Source: Ichthyophthirius multifiliis (taxonomy: Eukaryota; Ciliophora; Oligohymenophorea; Hymenostomatida). Taken from it: a stretch of 64,000 nt of DNA. Shown here piece after piece: positions 12,279 through 26,081 of the stretch (position 1 is its first letter; every line of letters starts with the position of its first letter). A model generated the notes under the pieces. It saw only the letters and a list, made by a program, of their open reading frames with translations, was not told where the DNA came from and made no database searches. Made by a program: the position numbers and the translations under genes. The stretch covers positions 62,001 to 126,000 of the forward strand of contig NW_004085885.1 of the NCBI RefSeq assembly GCF_000220395.1, in the 5' to 3' direction.

Positions 12279-13060
12279 TTAATTAATATAAAAATTAATA
12301 ATAAATATATTTATAAAATATATAAAAAAGTAAATATTTAAAATAAACAATTAAAAAGGAATAAATAAAAAGAATTTTATCCAAAAAAATCTAAAATGTA
12401 AGAAACATAATACAAAGTAAATAATTTATATCAGATTTTAAACAATAAAAAAGGGAATAAATAAACTAAATAATTTAAAAAAATACAAAATAGATATTGT
12501 AAAAAATATTCATCAAAAATTAAATTCGAATTTCATAGTTAATAGTAGTTGTAAGTAATATGAGTGACAACTCTTTATGAGGATTAAAAAAAAAAAAAAA
12601 AAATTAAATTAAAAAAAAATACAATTAAAATTCTTAAATAGTTAAAAAAAAATTTTTTAAGTAAACCTAAATTAAATAAATTAAAGAAATACAAAAAAAA
12701 AAATGAGTTAAATAATTTGAATTTACTAAATTAAATGATATTTATAATAATAAGAATAAAAAAAATTCATAAATAATAAATTTATTAGATAAAAAAAAAG
12801 TTATGCAATAAATTTTATTATTATTAAAATATAAATTTTTATAATTGTTAAATATATATATTTAAATATTAAAAATTAAATTAAATTATATAAAGTGAAT
12901 AATAATATTATGAATTCAAATCTATTAAAGATACCATATTTAAGAAATTGTAAGATGTTATTATTATGCATAATAAAATTAATTAATATAATAAAAAGAT
13001 ATTATAAGCTATTAGAAAATTAATTAAAGTAGCTTGTAAATAAAATATATATAAATAAGT
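12279..13060 (+). CDS. Possible multi-exon Lys/Asn-rich gene
   Basis: Several coding-like pieces lie on the plus strand: from ATG 12279 a Lys-rich segment, an intron-like stretch starting GTAAGTAATATGAGTGACAA at about 12552, then SKPKLNKLKKYKKKNEL and FTKLNDIYNNKNKKNS. A putative intron near 12800-12893 leads into FKSIKDTIFKKLQDVIIMHN and QAIRKLIKVACK. The last piece is the most convincing. The 3' end is not resolved. No family is recognised; it could be a real Lys-rich protein or a fading gene. Confidence 0.35.
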
Positions 13061-13209
13061 AAATATATATAAATATATATATTTATATTTTATGAATATT
13101 TATTTATTATTATTATATTTAATTTTTTTTATTTTCTTTATTTAAATTATCTTTTTATTATAAATGTTATTTAATATTGTAAATATATATATTTTTTTTA
13201 ATTATTACA

Positions 13210-13571
13210 TCAATATATAGTCTATTGGTCTAAAAATTTTTATAATTTATTTATTTTATCTATTATTCTTTTTGCTGATATATAATCTAATTCAAATTAT
13301 ATTAACAATAGTATAATATTTAATAAATATAAAATTTTATATTTTTATAAATAAATAATTTGATTATTAATATATTCTTTAACCTTTGACATAAATTTTT
13401 TTTTAAACAATTTTTTTATTGAAAACAATATCTATAATTTTTTTAAACAACTTTTACTTTCATATATTCAATTATATTTATTTATTATAAATAAATACTT
13501 TATTATTTATTTTTTTATTATTATTATTATTTTTCAATATCTTTATTGTCTATTAAATGTTTTTAAACCAT
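13210..13571 (-). CDS. Possible small gene
   Basis: On the minus strand, ATG 13571 (MVQKHLIDNKDIEKQ) leads into a poly-Gln run written as TAA codons, then basic segments (EYMKVKVVQKNYRY). A second frame contains FELDYISAKRIIDKINKLQK before TGA 13212-13210. An unplaced intron must join them near 13400. No domain is recognised. It sits just upstream of, and opposite to, CFAP47. Confidence 0.4.
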
Positions 13572-13788
13572 TAACAAAAAGTAAATTATAAGAAAATATA
13601 TTTATAAAAATACAAAGATTTATATTTATAAAAAAGTTATAATAATTTTTTATATTTATCATCATTTTTATAAATATTTTTTTTATTTTATAATAAAGTA
13701 TTACAAAAATAATTTTAATAAAAAAATAATATTAACAACAAAATAAAAAATAAATAATTACAAAAAAAAAATATTTTATATTAAAAAA

Positions 13789-16700
13789 ATGTCAATAATT
13801 CCAACAAGAAAAGAAGATTCGATACACATGACAAACTTTACAAACATAAGTTATATATTAAGAAAAATTGAGCCTTTAGAAATAAATCCTCAAGAAATAT
13901 ATTTTAAAGATATTTAAGTAAATTAGACATATGAAATACCTTTACAAATTCGTAATTTAACAAAAAAGCCTCGTAGAATACGCATATTTTAGCCTTAAAC
14001 ATAATTTTTTAGGGCAGATTATGAAATATAAGGATAAATACCAGCTGGCTTGGCTGTTCGAGTAATAGTAACATTCGAAACAACTATATTAGATAATTAC
14101 AAAGATGAACTAAAAATAATAAGTGAAAATTAATTCACTAAAACAATAAATTTGTTTGCTTATAAAGCATGTGCCTTTTTAATATATGAGCCTTTTATAA
14201 ATTTTGGATTTTGCAAAATACAAGAGGGGAAAAAAGAAAAGATTTATTTCAAAAACGAAGGAAGTTAAATCGCAAAAGTAGAACTTAAATCAAACGATCC
14301 TTAAAATCTAGTATTGGTTCCTTCCCTTTTTACCATTAAACCATCAAAAGAAATGGCTATTAATGCTATATATACGCCTTAAGAAGCTGGTCTTTATCGG
14401 GGAATAATAGAAGTGAATAGTGATGCAGAATGTTTATAGAAATAAATTGAAATAAATGCTACTTGTGTAGAATTTAAGCAGTTTATTACAGATGAGAAGG
14501 GTATTGAGAGTAGTTAATTAGATTTGGGGACTTTTTATTTTGGTTAGGCTTTAAAAACAACATGCTTTTTGGTCAATAATACACCACAGAGGATGAAATT
14601 TACGAGCAGTTTTCGAAGTGGAATAATTTATTCTGGCGATGATAATAATTCTTTGCTAACTCCACATTAGATTGGAAAAGAATTGACTGAAAAAATACTT
14701 AGTGTTGAACCTTGTGAGGGATTTGTGGATGAATATTCATAAATTAAACTTATTATTACATTTTAAGCTTAGGTTTTACCGAAAAATAAATTTTGGAGTT
14801 AATCATATGCTATTTCTGGGGATGACATGTTACCAGAAGTTGAAGATTATGCTTATTCGGCTGTTTTTTAGTATGAAAATTGTAATTTATAGCCTACCAT
14901 TTTACATCTTACAGGTAGAGGAATCTGCCCTACGGTTAAAATTGAAAAAAGTCTCATTTAGTTTGGCATTTGTCCTGTTAATGAATATAGAGATGTTCAG
15001 TTTTATGTTTAGAATAAAAATAAAGTACTACCTGTTGATATTTAATTTAAAAAAATTCCTTATTTCGAAGTCTTGCCTGGATAATGTGTTTTGTAAGGAT
15101 CTGAAAATCAAACTTTTATAGGGAGATTCACACCTAAAGCTATTGGAAAATTCGATAGATTTTTTGATGTTTTTTTGATTGGGGGAGCTTATTAATTATA
15201 AATCAAAGTTAAGGGAAGAGCAATTAGTATTTCAAATAAAAAATAAATTAAAAGAGGACATGAAAATGTTTTTCCTGAAAGTTTTTAAAAAGAAATTTAA
15301 CTAGTTAATGATAATGATTTTATTTAATAAAATCTAAGAATAAAAGTATTTAATTTTAATACATATATATTTAAATTTATATAAAAAATAATTTATAAAG
15401 TAAGAAGATAGAATAAATTAAATACCTTAATGGGTGATAAATAATAAAGATGAAAGTGTGAAGAAAAAATATACAAATAATAAAATTTATGATGATTTAA
15501 TAAGAGAACATAGAAAAGAAAGGAAACAAAATGAAAAAAATAAAATAGTATAAGCAAAATATAAATAATTAACATAGAAAATAAAAGAAATGGGTTATTA
15601 AAAAACAGAAGAAAATTAAAATGATTAAAAGAGTTAAAAAATATAATAGTAATAATAATAATAATAATAATAGTAATAATAATAATAGTAGTAACAATAA
15701 TAATAGTAATAGTAATAAAATCTTAATTAAGATTCTAGTTCTGATGAAGATTTAGATATAAAAGCTAAATTTAAAAAGGCTCCAATTGATTTCGCATATG
15801 AAGTTGGCATGGTTGAAAATAGAATAGATTCTCCTTAATTATAACTTCCAGTTGTGGATGAATAATTATATGTAAATAAACCTATTGGAAAATATTTACC
15901 TCTTAAAAAAGTATATTTTTATAATATTTTTTTTTTTATAAAATATATTAAAGTTCGAAGATTAAACTATATTTAATCCAGATCCTAATTAAAGTTTGAA
16001 AAAAAGATGGCCTTCAAAACCTTAGAATCACAAAGAAATTAGAGAAATAAGTAAATATTTAGATGGAAGTGAATTGTAGAAAATATATGCAGGACCTGTT
16101 TATATTTAATTTGATGCTGTTTATGTAAATTCTACTATTTAAAAAACATTTTTTATAAAAAATGATTTAAGAACTTCTATTTCAGTTAGATTATAAGTAT
16201 TTTTTTTAAAAAAAATAATAATAAGAATTAAAATATTAATTTATAAATAAAAGTCGGATTAGTAAGAATTAAAAAAGACAAGTTAAAAAATGTAGATAAT
16301 TCCTCCGAATTAAATAGGTGGTTTTGATATAATATTAGAAAGTTAAATTCTGGGTTAATTTAAAAGCAATATAAAATACATAATAAACGAATCACATGTA
16401 TTTGAATTTTAAATACTAGCTGATATTTAAATGGTTAAATTAGATTTATCAAAAAATAATATCAAATTTTAATTTTATGATGATAACCATGAAATGATAA
16501 CAAAAGAAAGCATAAAGCTTTGTAATAATGGAAATGCAAGTGCTAAATTTGAATTTTTAGCAAACTAAAGTAAAATATTCACAGTAGAACCCGAAAAAGG
16601 AGAAGTTGAGGCTCACGGAAGTATTAATGTAAATGTTATTTACCATCCTAGCCAAAATAATACGCATAGTCATGAAATAATAAGGTAGGAAGAAGAAAAA

Positions 16701-17924
16701 TTGACTCTCAAAGTAAAAGACGGGTTGGATACTTTTATAAAATGTTAAGGAATAGTCTAGGATGCCAAATGCGTAATATAAAAAGGAAATAATTTAGACT
16801 TAAAATAAGTATGTGTTGCAAAAGAAGAAATACGAACTTTCAACATAAAAAATTAGAGCAGAAACTAAGCCGTTTTCTATATTTAGAATTTACCTGAATT
16901 TGTACAGGTTTTACCTGTTAAAGGAAGAATTGGCCCAGAAGAAAGTAAAGAAATTTAAGTAAAATTCGTTTGTTTTGAAGAAAAAAATATAAAGGATGAT
17001 ATTATAATATGCATTAGGGGAGGAAAAATACTAAAAGTCCCTTTCAAAGTAGAATGTATAATCCCTGAAGTAAGTATTTTTGAAAAGGAGATTAATTTTG
17101 GAAACGTGACTACTTTAGGCAGCCCTTCGGTATTGAAAATGACACTTATTAATAATTCAAATATTGCAGTAGATTTATAATTTGATATGAGATCGAAAGA
17201 AGAAAATCCAAATGCTGAATTAGGTATTGAATGCTTAGAAATAAATCTAGAAAATCAAGAAGATGAATCAGCTATCACCTCAGTTCATGAAGATTAGGAA
17301 AACGAGAATTTATAATAAAGTGAATAAAAAGATGAAGATGATGAAGATTAAGAATAAAATGGGCCGATGAATAATAATGAAAATTTATCAGAATACGATA
17401 GTTCGGATGGAGAAAATTAATAAAAGAAAAAAAGCAAAATTTATAATTTAAATCTTTTACCAAATAAATAAATGAGCTTTTTATTAAAATTTGCTCCTAA
17501 GGAAGTTCTTTAATATAATTTTAAAATACCTATTCGTATTTTTAAATTCGGAACTATTCCTAATTTGGAAAGATATGTTTTATGTAGAGGATTATATCCT
17601 AAATTTTTAGTAGATCCTTAAGTATGTGAATTTAAAAAAAAAATTATTACAACTCCTGATAAATGTTTTGCTGATGAAATAGAAATAAATTTAAACAATC
17701 CTGGAAGGTAAAATATCTAATGGAGAATAGATATTAGTAAAATTGGTTAAGAAAAAATCTTTAATATTGAACCTAATTCTGGTATTGTTGAAGCTAATCA
17801 AGTTTAAATTATTAAAGCTTATTTTAACCCTTATGCACCTGACAAATATAATATTTATTTGCCTTTGTTTATTGAAAATGATGATGAAATTTCTAATTAG
17901 GTTCCTTATGTCGAAATTGAATTA

Positions 17925-17998
<74 letters not shown>

Positions 17999-20900
17999 AA
18001 ACATTTTTTTTTTAGGAGAATCTTCCTTTCCAAGACTTCTTTTTGATAGAAAAGAAATTATTTTACCTGTTGTACCTTTAGAAATAAATTCAAAGTGCAT
18101 ATTTAGAATAATAAATGATGGATATGATAACATAAATTTGAAATATAAAATAATATAAGATATTTAAGCATTGAATATATAAATTAACTGGATTGAAGGA
18201 AAGAATTTAGGAATAAGTAAATAACGTATAAAAGTAGAGGTTGTATTTTCATCCAAAAAGCCCATTTCATTCAGTACAAGGATTGAATTTAATGATGATT
18301 AGGAAAATGTATACCCGATAATAATATCAGGGACATCTGACAATTGCTTATTTTCGAATTATGGGTATTTCTAGAGGTCATATGGGGATTATAAATTAAA
18401 ATTAAAAGACGGAAACGGTAATATTATAGTCCAAGAAGAAGAGGACGATTTAATTTCTTAAGATGGTTAATAAAATAGAAACAAAAGAAAATTAGGAACT
18501 TCCGTTTAAAGTTATTCTTCTACAAAAAGTTAAGCACAAGCACTAGGATATTATCCTATTCCAAAAGTTTTATTAGATAAAAGTATTGAATATATAACAA
18601 GATGGTTAAATTATAATATTTTACAAAGCCCAATAAAGAAATTTCCTTCTTGTATTATAGAACATAATGGTTCTTAAATATTTGAATTAATATTTTTTTT
18701 AACAGGAAACAATTAATGTTAATCATTGAAAGCAAATATAAATTCATTACTTCCTAAAAATGAATAAATATAAAAAATATACAAATAATATGACGATTTG
18801 TTAAGATTTTTAAAAAAAGAAGGAGCTTTCCTTAACCATATTAGACCAGAGTATTTACTCAGTTATAGAGATTATGTTATTTTTATTAAATTTTTACCTA
18901 GTTAATTAATTAGTACAGTTTCTTAAAGTGGTATTATGCTTAGTTAAAACACTTTTCTTTATTTGTAAATTGATGCTTGGATTACTGTTTTTTATTAGAT
19001 TCTTAAAATCTATTTCCTTAATAGGGTCAATACTAAAAATTTTAAATTGATTTAAGGAATTCCTTCTGACAAACTAACTATTCCAGATTATATCTAAAAT
19101 TCTAATGCTCTTTCTACTTCAGAATCTCTTGTTATTTATTGGATTGAATGCATTTTTTAAAGGAAAAATAATACTCGTCTTATTAATTTAGAACAAGATT
19201 TAAAAGACGGGATTTTTATGTAAGCTTTATTAGTGAATTATTTAGGAAAAGTAGCATAAAATGCATTGATTGAATTGAAAAAAGATTGTTTTTCTTATCA
19301 GGATTGTAATTCTAATTGTGAAAAAATAGTAGAAGCTATTTAAAAAATAGGAATTAATTCATATATAAAACCATAAGATTTGTCAAGTCCTTTAATGAGA
19401 GAATTAATGCTATTTTGTTTATAAATGATGCATTCTTTACCACATTATATTCCTAAAATAAATCCTATTATTTTTTCATGCGTTTTAGGAGAAGAAGTAA
19501 ATAATTTTTGTTATAAATACAAAAACCTTAATATATATTAAAAAAGGTTATAAGAAATATTATTTTATCAAATCCCACAAATAGAATAATTTCTTATTAA
19601 GTAAGAATGGAAGGAAGTAATCATTTCAAAATGGAGTCAGATGAAAATTTCGCAATAGAACCTAAAAGTACAGCTAGTTTCAAAGTTAAATTTACATCTA
19701 AGGTGAGTGATGTGGTAACAGGTAGAATATTCTTTAATAATAAAAAGTAAAGTAATGTTTAAGCAGCAGCTCTTGTATTTGATTTAAAATCTTAAATAAC
19801 TTCTAGAGTATCTGAAAAAATATTGGAATTTTAATCATATTTATATGAAGTAGAAGAGATATAAATTCCAATAACAAACAAATATGATAATGATGGAAAA
19901 TTTTAAGTTATTATAATGCAAGTAAAACCCTAAGAAGAGCAATAAGAAAATTATAAAAAAAAAAGATAAAAATAGTAAAAAGAAAAACCAAAATAATAGT
20001 AAGAATAAAAAAATTAATAAGAAGAAATATTTCCTTCATTTTTCTGTAGATAATATATATCCAAAAAAATGAATATAAGTAAAGGCTCAACGATAAATCT
20101 TTCATTAGTTACTATCCCTTTAGTTATGAAAACTTAAAGATGCTTTATTATTTTTAAAGATCCTGATTTAGGAGAATTTTAATATGAAATAATTGTTAAA
20201 GTTAATCTTCCATTAATTAATTAAGATATTCTTAAGATATAAAAAAATATTTTTGTAGATGAGGCTTAAAATCTACACGTTTAAATAACAAATTAAAACG
20301 AATAAATGAAAAAGGCAAGAAAATTAATTGAATAATTACTTTAGGAACGAAATAAAGAAAAATTTATTCCTAATTAAAAAAATATTTCATTTAAAACTAA
20401 CGAAAAAATTGCTTTTCCTGGAGGAAATCCTGAAATTACTACTTATAATGTTTGTTTAAATCCTATTGTCACTTTTCTTTAGGTTCCTTAAAAGTTTTAG
20501 ATAAAAAATATTTATGTTTAAGCAAGAAGTTCTTTGACGGAGAAGAATTTATTATTAAAAAGAAATAAAGAAAAATAATAAAATCCAGAAGAAGAATCAT
20601 AGGCTCTAGTTTATTATAATTAATTCCCTTTAAATTTTCTTTTTAAAAATGCCGTAAAAGATTATTAGCTTGAATTGATATTCTAAAATGAGGAAAAAAC
20701 AGATATTAGGCGTTATAAATTAGAATTTACTAGTATTCCAAAGCCAATATAAGCAACTTTAGAATTCAGAGTACCTGCCAGAATGTCAGGAACTCAAGAA
20801 ATTCCAATAGTAAATAATACAGAAAAAGATTGGATAATAAAAGTGCAATTTTAAAAGGATAAATATGAAAACTCGCATCTTTTTTCATGTCCACCTTCAT

Positions 20901-23253
20901 TTAATAAAGAATTTATAGTCAAAAAGAAATCTTAAGGATCTTTTCCAATAACTTTTTCTCCTAAATGGATCTAGGATGGAGAATGTAAATTAATATTAAC
21001 AAATACTTTCACAAATGAACTTTACGAATATTAAATCAAAGGATTTGGTGAAGAGCCTGTTTCGGAAGGACATATAGTAGTAAATTGTACTGTAAGAGAA
21101 ACCTATATGTAAGAAATAATTGTATAAAATCCCTTTTTAGATCAGGATGTGTAATTTTAAGTTGAAACAGATTTGCTTTATGCGAAAGGTGATCCTTTTT
21201 TGAAAATAAAAAGTGGTTAAAAAAGTACTTATAAGCTTTCTTTTTGCCCTATTCTTTCTGGATAATATACCGGATCAATTACTTTTATATCTAAGGATGG
21301 AAGCTATTTATGGTATACAATTTTAGTCAATACATAAAGTTAATAAGCAGATAGTATTATTGATATGAATACTTTTATAAGACAATAATGTAATTTTGAG
21401 ATTCTTTTAGAAAACCCTTTAGATAAGGAAGTAATATTTGATGTAGTTATAAAAGGAGGAAATTGTTTAATAGGAGATCCAACATTTATCTTATATGCAA
21501 AAGAAAGTGCTTGCTATACTCTTACTTTTAGTCCAATTTTTGTTGGGAAAGAAAAAGCTTCAATTATGTTTTCAAATGCTTTATTAGGTGAAAAATGGTT
21601 CGAATTAAATTTAATTAGTGAAGATGTTTTGCCTGTTAAACTTCCAATATTAAAGACTGAATTAGGTAAATTCTCTACACATAAGTTAGAGCTTGAAAAT
21701 CCGACTTTAAATCAAGTTAAAGCCTTCGTTAAATGCTCTAATTTAGATAATTTCGAAATTTTCCCAAAAGATATTATCCTTTAACCTTTAAAGGTTACTA
21801 CTGTGTATTTGAACCATTATCCTTCAAGTTTAGAATAAGTTGAGTAAGCAGATATTACTATTTATACATAAGAAATAGGTAAGTGGATTTATTTAGCTAG
21901 TGGAAGTGGTGTTTAACCTTAAGTTTTTGAAAAAAAAAAAATATAAATAAATATTAATAAAGACTATACTTCTACTATTAATTTTAAAAATCCTTTCAAA
22001 TAATAAATTACTGTATAAGTTTATATGGAAAAATCAGTAAAAATAAATATATTTAAATATTCTTTTTTTTTTTTAATAAAATATAAAGGGATTTAATAAG
22101 CACGCTTTTAAATTACTATTTGTTGGTAAAAAATAGTTTCTCAAGAATAATTAAGATGATGAGGAATGTTACCAATTCACAATATCTGCTTAAGAAACAT
22201 TATCTATTCCATTTTCATTTATTCCAACTCAAATAATGCAATATCATGCATTAATTGTAGTCTCTTTTAATGATAAAATATTCTGGAAATATCCACTAGA
22301 AGGATCAACATAATGCAATTAACAATTAGTTATATAATCATTTAAAACAAAATGTAGAGAAATTATTGACGAAGAATTTACAGTAAATCTTCCAGGAATT
22401 ATAAATATAAATGATAATTAAAATAATGAAAATAATAATGATACATTTACATTTGAACTTAAAGGAATAGAAAATGAATATTAAAGTTTAGTATAGAAAT
22501 GCTTATAGATTAAAATTACGAAAAATCATCTTAATTCTCCAAATGATTCACTTGAATTTTCTACCAAGTTTAATCCTCTAAAACCCTTTAAAACACGATT
22601 AGAATTTCATATAATACGCATTTAAGGTGGAAGATGGCGTTATTTCCTAGATTTGGAAGCAACAGAACCTGATTTTGACGATACTATTATTATTAGTTCA
22701 GAATTGAATAAAACTACTAGTGTTTCTTTCAAACTTACTAATAAAGCGAAATAATTTACTCCTTTTATAGCTGATTTCACTCCTGACTCTGATACTTAAT
22801 TTACTGTTTTTCCTAAATAGGGAGTTTTGGAAGGATATGGAAGAGAAGGTACTAATTTTATTGTTTCATTTACACCTATTGAATATGGAAATTTTAAAAA
22901 TGCTAAACTTATTATTTAAACAGAGGATATGTATTGGTAACTTTTATCATTTTTTTTTTTTCACAATAATATATATTTTTATTATTATATTTAAAATAAT
23001 AATAAATAGGTCTTATATTATTAAAGGAAAATTACCTAAATATTAACCTCCATAAGCTGATATAAGTATTATTGATAATAAATTAGAATCCCGTTTGGAT
23101 AATAGAATTTTATAAAATTATAATTCGAAGAACTATATGCTAAATAATATAAAAAAGACCAAATAAATTAATATTAGTCATAATAATGAAGATTAATCAA
23201 CCAATTTAATTTCTTCTATAAATATTAGTAATAGCTATTTAGTAAATAAATGA
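13789..23253 (+). CDS. CFAP47: CFAP47 homolog, complete, eight exons
   Basis: Exons are 13789-15345, 15401-15910, 15954-16196, 16254-17928, 18016-19496, 19547-22036, 22089-22936 and 23010-23253. The sum is 9,048 bp, or 3,015 residues, close to the size of animal CFAP47. All seven introns (43-87 bp) are GT-AG and restore frame exactly. The N-terminus has beta-sandwich ASH/MSP-like repeats (IEPLEINPQEIYFKDI, IPLQIRNLTKKPRRIRIFQP); more follow throughout. A calponin-homology-like helical region occupies about residues 1500-1820 (VLLDKSIEYITRWLNY). The family's NPTN-x-IISYQV strand follows at exon 6. A 25-residue polyglutamine tract lies at residues 601-625. CFAP47 is an axonemal central-apparatus protein needed for ciliary motility. 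The start follows an A-rich leader and is the first ATG in frame. Assignment rests on domain order and remembered family patterns. Confidence 0.92.
15644..15718 (+). repeat. Polyglutamine tract written in TAA/TAG
   Basis: Twenty-five consecutive Gln codons inside CFAP47 exon 2; 24 are TAA or TAG and one is CAA. The flanking frame is clearly coding on both sides, so this is direct evidence for genetic code 6. A standard-code translation would end here. Confidence 0.95.
17929..18015 (+). repeat. CFAP47 intron 4 with (TA)n microsatellite
   Basis: This 87-bp intron begins GTATATAT and ends TTTTTTTTTAG. About 64 bp of it are alternating TA. The exon junction, G plus GA, gives a Gly codon and joins two clean beta-strand regions. 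Confidence 0.9.
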
Positions 23254-23758
23254 TGTCTTTATTTTTATTTTTTAAATATTCATTTGCTTTTTTATATATG
23301 TTATTATTATTTTTATTATAAAAAATTAAAATGTTTAATTTATAAAATTTTTGTTACCTTAAATTATAAATTAATGAAAAAAATAAAAAGCTTTTATTTA
23401 TGATTTTTGAGTAATTATTCTTTTATTTAATATTATATATAATTTGATTTAATAAATTAAATTTTAAATGTATTTTTTTTGTTTTTTTAATAAGTAGATT
23501 AATATTTAATATTTTATAAATTTATTTTAACTTATTATAAGAAAATTGCTTTAAATTTTTTTGTTTTTTTATAAAAAAAAAAATATTTTAAATTCTAAAA
23601 AAATAGAAATTGAAAAAAAAGTATAATAATAAAAGTTGATATTTATAACAAAATATATATTTCTTTTCATTTTTTTTTTTTTTAAATATATAATGTTTTT
23701 TTTTTTAAATATATAATCTTATTATATTCAATTTAATAGTAATTTATTCTATTTCAAT
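23254..23758. other. Convergent intergenic spacer
   Basis: AT-rich spacer between CFAP47 and the convergent gene on the minus strand. It has poly-T and poly-A runs and no gene-like frame. Confidence 0.5.
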
Positions 23759-24307
23759 TCAAAATTAATTTATTTATTTTCTACTTTGCAAATATTATAA
23801 AATAGTATATTTATCTTATTCGCTTTTGTTTTTATTATCTTCATAATTATACTTTACTTCATCAAAAGCTATATTATCAATCATTTGAATGCTTTAAATA
23901 TCAATCAAAGTATAATTAGAAGGAGCAGATTTACTAGTTTATCTTCTTTAATAAAATTTTAAATAATTAAAAAAAAAAAAAAAAAACTTTACATTTCTGG
24001 TAAAAAATCATTTGTTGAAGTCTCAGGCCCTAAAGAAAATCCGTTTACTTCCAAAATATTATCAGCTATTGATGGTCTTTTAAAATTAATAAATAAAAAT
24101 TAACAAAAAATTAATTATTAGATAGTATAGAAATGCTTTGAATAAAAATTATAAAATACTTTAATTATGGTCTTTTTGGAGGTTTTTCAAATATATTTAT
24201 ATACTAAATAAAGTTCATAGAACTATAATATCTTTATCTATTTTATGATTTAATTTCTTATTCTTATACTTATATATTTCTGTTTGAAAAATAGGTTTAT
24301 TAGTCAT
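23759..24307 (-). CDS. Small hypothetical protein, several introns
   Basis: ATG 24307 opens MTNKPIFQTEIYKYKNKKL. Later exons read NIFEKPPKRPQ, then PSIADNILEVNGFSLGPETS and an acidic C-terminus (DEVKYNYEDNKNKSEQDKY) ending at TGA 23761-23759. Introns with GT-AG ends fit near 24100-24180 and 23945-23990, and a further one near 24200-24240. The protein would be about 140 residues. The central Gly-Phe-Ser-Leu-Gly-Pro segment looks conserved in character, but I cannot name a family. Confidence 0.6.
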
Positions 24308-25771
24308 TCATTTTTATATATATTATTATTTTTTTATTTTAATTTAAAATATTATATTTTATTAAAATATTTTTTTTTTTTTTTTTTTTGCTTAGATTTA
24401 GATTTTTTTATTTTTAATTATTATTCTATACTTGTTTTTATATTTATTTTTTAGTAAATTATATAAATAATTGTTTCAAAGATAATATTCAGTATTTTAT
24501 AATAATTGTTTATATTGCATATTGTAAAAAACAAAGAAAAATATTTGATTATTATAAATATTTTCTTAATTGTTTTGATACTATACATTTTTAATCCTAT
24601 TTTAAAAAATTAAGACAAATTTTATTTATAAATATAAAATATAGAAATCAAATAAGATATTACTATTGTTTTTATTTAAAAAAATATGATTTTCTATAAT
24701 AAATTAATTTGTGACTGAGATATTTTATATCCTCGAAAAAATTTTACAATATGCCAAACTTATAAATATATATTAGATGAAAACAAATTTAAAAATAAAT
24801 AAAATAATAATTTTTTATAAATAATTGCTAAAATATAAGTATTTTTCATTTAATATTTTAATTTGTAATCTTAACTTTATTTATGTTATTGGATTAATTT
24901 TAAATTATGATTTTTATATTACAGTTCGATATCATAAACCTAATATGAATTAATAATACATTATATTTTTTTATTTATTTGCTATTATTTGAAAAATTAC
25001 TAAAATTAAGGTCAGTAAGCTATTTTGATGTAGCTTAATTTAAAAAATAATATGTTTATTTATTGATCAAATTATTATTTTTTTATAAAAGTAAAATTTA
25101 TAAGAAAAATTAATTTGAAGAAAATAATTAATATACAAATAATACTTTAATAATGATAATTAAGAAATTCAAATTCATATATATGTTAATCATTCTTAAT
25201 TTTAATTTTTAAAATAGTTGGAAAAAAAAAATATTCATATATTATATATGTATGCGTAAAAGATTAAAATATGATAAATATCTATATAATGATAAAATTC
25301 ATTCAATAATATAAAATTATTAATATATATAAATAAATATTTCTAACTATTATTTTATTAATAATATATATTTTTCTTATTATAATATAATAAGTAAACA
25401 TATTAACTAAGAAATTTTTGTTATTTAAATTTAAATAGTTAATATTACAATTAAATTTACATTTTTAATGCTTGATTAAATCTATAAAATTATTGTTAAT
25501 ATATTTATTATTTGATTGCATTAATTATTTATAAATTTTGTTTAATAATAATAAAGTAATTTTATTAGTTAGATTACTTATAAAATGATTATGCTTATAT
25601 TGAATAAAAGAATTAAAACTAAAAATAAATTTATTAATATAATAATTTATTTAAAATATATGTATTAAAAAATTTGATTAATAGCATATATAAATTTTTT
25701 ATATTAATAATTATATAAACATAATATATATATATATATATATATATTTATTTCGATTAAAACTATGTAAC
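24308..25771. other. Long AT-rich intergenic region
   Basis: About 1.5 kb with homopolymer runs and TA tracts, including one directly before the tRNA. I see no gene or RNA element other than the tRNA at its right edge. Confidence 0.45.
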
Positions 25772-25844
25772 TCCCCATTAGTCTAGCTGGTTAGGATACA
25801 AGGTTTTCACCCTTGAGACCCGGGTTCAAGTCCCGGATGGGGAA
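25772..25844 (+). tRNA. tRNA-Glu (anticodon UUC)
   Basis: A 73-nt cloverleaf: acceptor TCCCCAT pairs with ATGGGGA, discriminator A. The D-arm includes the B-box-paired GCTGGTTAGG region, the anticodon stem CAAGG/CCTTG encloses TTTTCAC (anticodon TTC), and the T-arm has GTTCAAG. A run of T just after the gene is a Pol III terminator. No intron. It decodes GAA and GAG. Confidence 0.96.
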
Positions 25845-25856
25845 ATTTTTTTTTTT
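25845..25856 (+). terminator. Pol III T-run terminator
   Basis: About ten T residues immediately follow the tRNA-Glu 3' end. Confidence 0.75.
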
Positions 25857-26081
25857 AATTACAATATAATTAAAATATAATATGTATTTCTTTAATTAAA
25901 TATATATATTTTGAATATTTTTTTTATTTTATTAAAAATTTAATTTGGATACTTAATTTACCCGCTCAATAATAATTTCTTTAAAATTAAAAATATAATT
26001 TAAAATAAATAATATATATATAAAATAAAAAAAAATTAGTATAAAATTACATAAATAAATAATAATAAAAATATTAACTTT

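Noticed and set aside
11500-12280. Long code-6 open frames
   Set aside because: With only TGA as stop and such AT-rich DNA, frames of 50-100 codons occur by chance; composition is Lys/Asn/Ile/Gln without pattern.
14702-15121. 139-codon plus-strand frame
   Set aside because: Out-of-frame shadow within CFAP47 exon 1, which reads through with clear ASH-type motifs in the correct frame.
19560-19620. Apparent frameshift in CFAP47
   Set aside because: The break disappears when a 50-bp GT-AG intron at 19497-19546 is removed; the new frame gives the conserved NPTN-x-IISYQV strand.
25772-25844. Suppressor tRNA-Gln for TAA/TAG
   Set aside because: The anticodon is TTC (Glu), not TTA or CTA, and the same holds for the copies at 38460 and 38664.
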